From Mytilus trossulus (taxonomy: Eukaryota; Mollusca; Bivalvia; Mytilida; Mytilidae): 64,000 nucleotides of DNA. The notes under the pieces are model-generated. The model saw only the letters and a list, made by a program, of their open reading frames with translations, had not been told where the DNA came from and ran no database searches. Positions 57,290 to 64,000 of the stretch are shown here, piece after piece; within the stretch, counting starts at the first letter, position 1; each line of letters starts with the position of its first letter. The stretch lies in the NCBI RefSeq assembly GCF_036588685.1, contig NC_086374.1:25474886-25538885 (forward strand), written 5' to 3'. Both the position numbers and the translations under genes were made by a program.

Positions 57290-57885
57290 GAGGTTTAGCT
57301 AACTATAAAACCAGGTTCAATCCACCATTTTCTACATAAAAAAAATGCCTTTACTAAGTCAGGAATATGACAGTTGTCGTCTTTTCGTTTGATGTATTCA
57401 ATATCAATAAGAGATATACGAACAAGGTCAAACAGGCATAAACCAATGCTGAACATCTGAAACTGAGCCAAGTTGTTGTCCATTTGTTTGATCTTTTGAT
57501 TAGAGACCTTCCGTTTTTAGTTGTCCTCGGAGTTCAGAATTTTTGTGATTTTACTTATATGTATATCTATGTAAAGTTTTCTATGGTTTGCTTACTAGAA
57601 TTACAATTCAAATTGGTATATATACTAAAGCTTGAACCGACAATTTCTATTGTTATCGATTTCTGGTTTTTTTAATTTATTTTTCATGCCATTCTGTCAT
57701 CCACTGTTGAAAATTTTGAATTTTTTGGGGACGTTAGTGTTGCTCAATCTTTAGTGTTTTATGTTGTGTTTTTGTACTATTGTTTTTCTGTTGTTTTTTC
57801 GATTTTATTTATACATGGTGTTCTCAAAGTATTTCCGATCTATGAGTTTGAATGTCCATCTTTCGCCTTTCTTCTATAATCTTTC
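57290..57885 (-). repeat. Family X (reverse) followed by family Y tail
   Basis: AACCAGGTTCAATCCACCAT, AGTCAGGAATATGACAGTTG, TTTCGTTTGATGTATT and ATTAGAGACCTTCCGTTTTT are family X in reverse. From ~57,720, GGGACGTTAGTGTTGCTCAA, TACTATTGTTTTTCTGTTG and ATCTATGAGTTTGAATGTCC resemble a diverged family Y in plus orientation. Confidence 0.55.
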
Positions 57886-57889
57886 CGTT

Positions 57890-59833
57890 GCAGAAAAAAA
57901 TACTAGGATGACTTTGGTTTAATATCGATTTTCAAATGATGAATTAATTTTCATTGGTATATATTTTGGTTTGTTTGTTTGCACTATTTTTGTTAAAATA
58001 TTTATTATTGTTGTTTTGTTATATTATACCACTAAGCGGCTTTCCACTAAAAAAAATAAAGAACAGTCTATACATATTGGTTATTCAAAAATATCATGTT
58101 ACCCAGTTATATATAATCGAGTTTATTTTATTAAATCATGGATCTTCTAATTCAGTACATTAATCTTTACAGTTTTATTTAATGGAAAGATTTAGTAGTA
58201 TATAATAAAGACTTATTAGTATAATAATTATCATGATAGAATTAAGCAATCAAAATTATTTATTTAACATATTCATAAAGAGATTAATTTTTACAAAAAG
58301 TTAAGTTTTAAATCTGTTTAATCCTTAAACGGATAATAATTGTGCAATAAAGTGTTTAATTTAAATCCTCTTAAAGTTATTGTCTTTTTTACTTATCACA
58401 CTTCTTTACGTTGCGTGAGGTTCGTGTTTGTACTCTACCGCAAATATTCAACGATAGAAAATTTGCATAATCATAAAACTGTTTTAAATCGTCATCGTAC
58501 AGATAAGTTTTTTTTTTAAAGATAAAACAATAAATATATCAACATTAATATGCCAGTTTTTCACTGAAAGTAGCCGTACAAATTCAACAATATAATTTAA
58601 TAACCATGATTTATTGTTACAAATATTTGACAATGTTTTTGTTTTTATCAAATCCAGCCAGTCGTTTTTTATACTTTTAAAAAATAATAATCAATTTTAT
58701 TCTTCGATTACAATATTTATTTTATTTTTATATCTGCTAATGCTTAGGTTTTTTGTCAATTTTATTTCTAATTTCAAAATATAATAATAATAAAACAAGT
58801 AAATAAGATAAAATTAGGCTTAATTCTGATTTATCTAAACGGATAATATTGAGCTGATTATGAAGATTTACAATCGCTGACTATTTGTTTACTTATAATG
58901 ACACCTTTCACAATAATTTTCAATTGAAAGAAACTTTAATACGATTGAATTTATCAATTTATCAACAACGGATTTAGATTTTTAAATTATTATAAACCAC
59001 TTTTACATAATAATTAGTACCTTTTCAAAATATTTTCATTGAGAAATTGTTCAAGTTTAACTTGGATTAATTTAACATAGCAGTTATATTTTAAAGAACC
59101 GTTAGATTTGGTAATATAACATAATCCAAATCCGAAAGTTTAAAGAAGATATGCTTTTATGTTTTTATTTATGTATGCAAGACATGTTCAGCTAAAATAT
59201 TATTTTGTGTAAATTTTGTAAGAAAATGTATTTCCAGCTTTTTATTCCATACTGATATTTCTTGTGTAAAAAATCCACACTTTACAAATCACATAATAAA
59301 TATTATAATTTTAGTTGTGAATTCAAGTTATTGTCATCAATATCATCATCACATTTAAAGATAATAAAAAACACATTTCGTACAAGCATTTGTATAATTG
59401 TTAAAGACATATGTTATCCTAAATATGCTTGTGTGTGTGTTGTTCTTAATGACCTTATATTGACCCGTGTTGTGCGTGTGTGTCGTTGATTTGTTTCGTT
59501 GTAATCATTTTTAACAATAAATTGCCATTGTTTCCCAAAAAAACTGGCGAAACCTCTTTGGTCATTTTGTAAGAATTCATAAAAAAAACTGAAGGATGTG
59601 TCGGTAACAATATGTAAAGAAGAAAAACAAAGACGTTTATTCTCATTACCCTTTATGACATATAATTTCCAATAAAAGGTTATTACATGAAATATGTCCC
59701 TGAAGTCTCTTTGGTCTTTAGCTGATTAACAACACATTCAATAACGGAATGAAACACAACGATAAATAAACAGTACTTACATGAACTGATAATAAATAAA
59801 TATATATAACATAGAATTAGAAGTATTGTAACA
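57890..59833. other. Downstream flank of FoxD, very AT-rich, repeat-poor
   Basis: About 1.9 kb with none of the dispersed families seen elsewhere in the window. A GT-rich stretch lies at 59,428-59,485. No coding evidence. Regulatory sequence for the adjacent developmental gene is possible but nothing specific can be shown. Confidence 0.35.
59636..59641 (-). promoter_or_regulatory. Candidate poly(A) signal of FoxD
   Basis: AATAAA on the minus strand ~190 bp after the FoxD stop codon. Position is plausible; use is inferred. Confidence 0.35.
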
Positions 59834-60967
59834 TTACACTGGCCAGCCATTCATACCATATATTTGTAGATATTTTCTATACTTTTCAATGTCTATTGAG
59901 TTCATTTGTGTTAGTGCAACTTGAAGTTGTGTCAGGTAGGTTGCGTTGTTTATTTTAGAAATGTCATTGTCACCATGTCTCAACTGTGGTATCGATGACA
60001 TCTGGGCAGGTAACGATAATGGAGGTCTATATGAGGATATTGCCGGCACTTTCTGCGCTTTCTGCGTTTCCGTATTGCCAATTATTTTGTCAATTGAAAA
60101 GTCTGCTTTAGTTGCTGGCGGACTAGAGTTTATGACCTTGGGAGACGGCGACTGTCCTCTCTCCCTTACTGGTAATGATATAGGAGGTAGAGGAGTTCTT
60201 GTGGCTACCTCCTGCTGTAAAAGGTGATGATGTGGTGCCATCATTGGTGACAGATACGGATACGGTATACCTGTTCCAATTACCGCCGGATGTGGTGCGT
60301 GTGGCGAGAATAATCCGTGGTGGTGATGATGATGAAAATACGGAGAATGAGCAAATGCTGTTGATTGCTGCAACATCTCTAATGAAGGACGTTTAAATCG
60401 TTTCCGTCTCCTGAGAAAGCTTCCGTTATCAAACATATCTTCTGATCGAGGATCTAAGCTCCAGTAATTTCCTTTACCTGGATTTCCAGGTTCTCTTGGG
60501 ATTTTTATAAAACAGTCATTTAAAGATAAATTATGTCGAATGCTGTTTTGCCATGCTGGAAACTTTTCTCTGTAGTACGGAAATCGACCCATGATAAATT
60601 CACAAATCCCCGACAGGGTCAATCTTTTCCTAGGCGACTGGAGAACTGCCATAGTTATTAAAGCAATATATGAGTATGGTGGCTTTACCAGATTCGACCG
60701 TTTCTTATGTCCTGTACTGCTGTTTTCTGTCACACTTTCAGAATCTGTATGCTTTCCATTTTCATTTATACCGTCATCGTTAAATGTTTCAGAAGTCGAA
60801 TGCTCAAAAGACGAATTGTGAGAAGAATCATATTCGGACTGGCCTGGAGATCCCGGTATATCTTCAATGTCAATGTCTTCATCTTCACTCACGTTTTCCC
60901 ACAGATTTCTATTACTTTCTGAACACATTGACTGTTTGTTGTCAGTAATTTCCCTGTTCATCAACAT
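59834..60967 (-). CDS. foxD: Forkhead transcription factor FoxD
   Basis: Complete 377-residue single-exon gene. An in-frame TAA sits directly before the ATG, which fixes the longest possible start. The N-terminus is acidic and serine-rich ([12 protein letters not shown], 27-38). The forkhead winged-helix DNA-binding domain spans ~95-193, beginning [18 protein letters not shown], with recognition helix [15 protein letters not shown] (139-153) and the class-defining wing [19 protein letters not shown] (175-193), typical of FoxD. A histidine run lies at 212-217. FSIDKIIG (290-297) matches the eh1-like motif found in FoxD proteins, which recruits Groucho/TLE co-repressors, so repression of targets is likely (family knowledge). 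The C-terminal tail (~343-377) has a [13 protein letters not shown] stretch of unknown role. It acts in the nucleus; FoxD members pattern mesoderm, neural and neural-crest-like tissues in other animals. It stands alone among repeat-poor flanks. Assignment to FoxD rather than FoxB, E or L1 rests on the wing and the eh1 motif. Confidence 0.97.
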   Translation of the reverse strand: MLMNREITDNKQSMCSESNRNLWENVSEDEDIDIEDIPGSPGQSEYDSSHNSSFEHSTSETFNDDGINENGKHTDSESVTENSSTGHKKRSNLVKPPYSYIALITMAVLQSPRKRLTLSGICEFIMGRFPYYREKFPAWQNSIRHNLSLNDCFIKIPREPGNPGKGNYWSLDPRSEDMFDNGSFLRRRKRFKRPSLEMLQQSTAFAHSPYFHHHHHHGLFSPHAPHPAVIGTGIPYPYLSPMMAPHHHLLQQEVATRTPLPPISLPVRERGQSPSPKVINSSPPATKADFSIDKIIGNTETQKAQKVPAISSYRPPLSLPAQMSSIPQLRHGDNDISKINNATYLTQLQVALTQMNSIDIEKYRKYLQIYGMNGWPV

Positions 60968-61690
60968 TTAGAACGTGAAATGTAAAAGTTCAATAAAAAT
61001 TCAAAATAATTCCAAGCAGAAATAATCTAATGCACTTTCCAAACTTAATTCAGACACTGGTGTATAGATATGATGGGATCAGCATGCATTATATCTTATA
61101 ATGAAGTGCGATTAACTAGCGGGTATCATTTTATGGAATTTGTAAATAAATAATCATTAGGAACTATCACTTTTGACTACACGTGATTATATGTCAACAT
61201 ATGGGAGGAGCTTGATAATATTTCGTTTACGCCTATTATTTAAATGATCATGTATTATGCTTATACGAAAATTAGCTATTCACGACAGAATTTAAAGTCT
61301 AAGAAGCATTAATTTAGAACCAAAGTAACAAACAATTATTTAAAACAAAATATATTATTATATAATAATTATACAACTATTCCAAAATATGCCTTACAGC
61401 AATATCCCCTCAACACAATAAAAAAAAAATGCATACAGACCTTGTATCTTTATTACTCAGATACAAGGGATACCTTTTCTAATGTGTAAAATTTTATTTC
61501 AGTAGGCATTGATTCCGGGCAATCTATTAAGAAATGAGACAAATATTAATTCTAACGTAAATTATTAAAATAAGTTTTCCGAGTAAGAAAATGTTATTAT
61601 GAATTTTGAACGCGAGCTGGCAATTTTCCTCATCAATCTCATTTTCAAAAATTCAACTTATAACTAATTATAGCATCATTGTTTCTGACT
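60968..61690. other. Upstream region of FoxD
   Basis: AT-rich sequence immediately 5' of the minus-strand FoxD gene, expected to hold its promoter. No dispersed repeat until 61,695. I cannot point to a specific core promoter element. Confidence 0.35.
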
Positions 61691-61694
61691 AAGT

Positions 61695-61908
61695 AATTTC
61701 TTGTCCAAGGAATAGATTACCTTGGCCGTATTTGGCACAATTGTTTGGAATTTTGGATCCACAATGCTCTTCATCTTTGTACTAGTTTGGCTTTATAACT
61801 ATTTTGATATGAGCGTCACTGATGAGTCTTACATATATGCATGTAAACGAAACGCGGGTCTGTCGTACGAAATTATAATCCTGGTACTTTTGATAACTAT
61901 TTTCGAAA
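61695..61908 (+). repeat. Partial ~350-bp repeat, plus orientation
   Basis: AAGGAATAGATTACCTTGGC, CGTATTTGGCACAATTGTTT, GGATCCACAATGCTCTTCAT, GAGCGTCACTGATGAGTCTT, AAACGAAACGCGGGTCTGTC and ATAATCCTGGTACTTTTGAT. An extra ATATATGCAT-like stretch splits the core. It lies ~730 bp upstream of the FoxD start. Confidence 0.8.
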
Positions 61909-61909
61909 C

Positions 61910-64000
61910 TAAATTTTAAATGCCATAAATGAATCTATGAAAAACATTTTGAGTTTTTACAATTCGTAAAAAAGACGAATAAGAAGGACAAGCATCATTC
62001 GGACCAGACCGTGCGGTCATAAAACTTTCGAGTTTTTTGTTATCATACTCCAAAATCAAACATTACCAATCAAAATGCTTGATTTCATGTTTCGAGCCTG
62101 ATTTTTGTGCTCCGAGCACTGAGCAAAGTTTGATGACTTCAACTACAGAAGCAATGCATATCTTTCAGTTACGTATTCTTGTTAAGGTTCTGGGTCGAAT
62201 CTCCAAGTTGCGAAACTTTACAAACAGATGTAATCTACAATATATACTATATTAAAGCAGTCATTATAAGCAATCAACACTTTGGTTTACGAATAAATGT
62301 ACTTCGTTCAAATCTATTGAAGAACAAAATCATGACAGTTTGATATTCAAATTTTAAACGGTTTCATTGAATAGTGATTTTTAACCCTGCAAGGGAACGT
62401 TAGCAATACCTTAAATTATGGAAAAGCTTATATATGTAGAAGGTCCTACATATTGTTTTAAGATATTTATGCTATACAGATAACAAAATTCAAAGTACGG
62501 GCCTTCAAAGTATTCCTTACAATATTACCAGTGATATTTTTGTTCATCCACTCGTATAATTATTGCAATTTTGTTTTACATTTATAGATTTGAAGTGTCT
62601 TAGTGTCTAGCAAATATTACTCATGGTTTATTCCAAAGACACGATTTTGTTTAAATATTAAGCCGTAAAATATATTGTTCATTTTCTTGGAATTGCAGAG
62701 CAATCACTTCGTTTAAAAATGAAATATACATTTATCCTCTGCATCTATAGATTTACGTTATGTTTTATAATTACCACACTGCATTTTTTATTTTCCTATA
62801 GCATATGTTTTTTTTGCCTGGATTTTGTATAGATATATTACATCTTTACTAAATAATTTTACGACTTTTAAGAGTATCTGTTAGAGAAGGGCAGTATATA
62901 TATAGCCAGTTTAATGAAAGCGGTTTTAGGACCAAGATATGTCTATTGAAGTGATTGTTATTAAGATACATCTAAGAAGAAGTATAAGAATAACAGAATA
63001 TGTTATCACACCCTTTTCCAATATCAAATGTAATAGATTTAAACTCCAACCCTTTATTTGCTTCACTTGCATGGGGGGGGGGGGGGGGGGGGTATAACGT
63101 TTAAAGATTTTTCGACAATCATGTATTTAAACATTATGACATCAAAAATTGAATACTCGCTGTTGCCATTACTATTAATGACAATTTTGATAGTTATTCC
63201 TCCATGTCCATGTTTTTACGAAATATTTACGAAAGCCATCGTAACCAACATGAATCAACTTGAATAAGAGAAAACAAAGATATTTACTTTAATTATCAGA
63301 ACTGTTTTGCTTTTGGAAATGAAAGTTTTTATTATTCCTATTTTTGTGTGAAAAATGTATAAAATTGTATCCAATATCACCTGTATTGAAATTTTGAGCC
63401 ATACATCTTTTGATGTTCACCATATTTTGTTTAATGTTAAGAAATAGGGCATTGTGTTATTACAGAGCTTTGATGCCGAGCCTTTATACTTATTATTTTA
63501 TCTTTTTTGAAAATGCAGTTTTGCTTGCAGGAGTTTATATGTTCAACGTTACGAAATTTTATATTTATAATACGGTTTAAAGTACATGTAGATACTAGTC
63601 TTTTGTGTTGTTTCTGTGAAATAATTCTTGTTTTTTGTACAAAGGTCAACATTTTATTTAAATGTTTAATTGCATTTTACATACTATAAATACATCTCTT
63701 AAATGCTTTTTTTTTCTGTCGATGGCTTTCTGTTACCATAAAAGTGAGGACAAATACTTGATGTAATCCATTTTATTTACCAATGTATTATCATTTTTAT
63801 ATATAGTGGTAGTTATAACAGCGTGTTTAGTAGTGTTTTACTCTAGGTTCTGCTTTACATTGGCCTGGAAACTATTGCTCGTACTGCATTGGAAACTGTT
63901 TATTTTTTTGGCTTAAGCAGATTGTTCTTATCTTTTTCTGTTTTGGAAACTAATTTCCTACACATCATACTAACTGAATATAGACTTTTCCATTCATTGT
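61910..64000. other. AT-rich tail of the window, no gene recognised
   Basis: Apart from a 20-G run at 63,073-63,092, I see no repeat family or protein signature. Confidence 0.4.
63073..63092 (+). repeat. Poly-G run (20 G)
   Basis: Twenty consecutive G following CTTGCAT. Potential G-quadruplex; the exact length may be an assembly artefact. Confidence 0.9.

Noticed and set aside
59946-60396. Plus-strand frames over FoxD
   Set aside because: Antisense shadows of the forkhead gene; no domain content of their own.
1-64000. CRISPR arrays, operons, phage or bacterial signals
   Set aside because: The tandem repeats seen have no spacer structure of the CRISPR kind, and gene architecture, base composition and repeats are those of an animal genome.

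Overview
The window looks like nuclear DNA of a bivalve mollusc, most likely a Mytilus-type mussel. This is an inference from three things: AT-rich, gene-poor sequence crowded with dispersed repeats that I associate with mussel genomes; an expanded family of intronless Cys-loop receptor genes; and an invertebrate FoxD gene. There is no sign of bacterial or viral organisation. I recognise four intact protein-coding genes, all uninterrupted reading frames. Everything else is repeat-derived, degenerate, or shows no recognisable coding content.

Layout. 0.5-7.3 kb: a dimeric dispersed repeat, then about seven copies of a ~350-bp repeat in minus orientation, then a shorter array of the same repeat in plus orientation that carries a clean 217-bp TA-flanked MITE. 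8.2-23.9 kb: three nicotinic acetylcholine receptor-like subunit genes. Two closely related ones are on the minus strand (8,158-9,384 and 14,174-15,436) and a more diverged one is on the plus strand (22,713-23,930). A broken reverse transcriptase element lies between the first two, and further repeat and RT debris lies between the second and third. 24.4-27.7 kb: a ~112-bp satellite, then a large dispersed repeat split by another array of the ~350-bp repeat. 28.7-35 kb: a decayed reverse transcriptase copy inside an old tandem segmental duplication whose two halves took different later insertions. 35-57 kb: scattered repeats, a 27-bp minisatellite (43.35-44.3 kb), a ~1.2-kb dispersed element with internal direct repeats, and a ~2.7-kb foldback structure with ~220-bp arms. 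57-64 kb: AT-rich, repeat-poor DNA around a single-exon FoxD transcription factor gene on the minus strand.

How the genes relate. The three receptors share one architecture: signal peptide, Cys-loop ligand-binding domain, four membrane segments and a short cytoplasmic loop. They also share unusual features: no paired cysteines in loop C, a WKPPLIN-type loop A, a -1' glutamate retained in the pore, and the outer charged ring replaced by Gln-Gly. They look like a local expansion of non-alpha, probably cation-conducting subunits. FoxD is unrelated to them in function and belongs to developmental transcription control. I found no CRISPR array, operon, rRNA gene or convincing tRNA gene. The most distinctive content is the divergent receptor cluster and the layered repeat history, where several insertions can be read against their empty sites.
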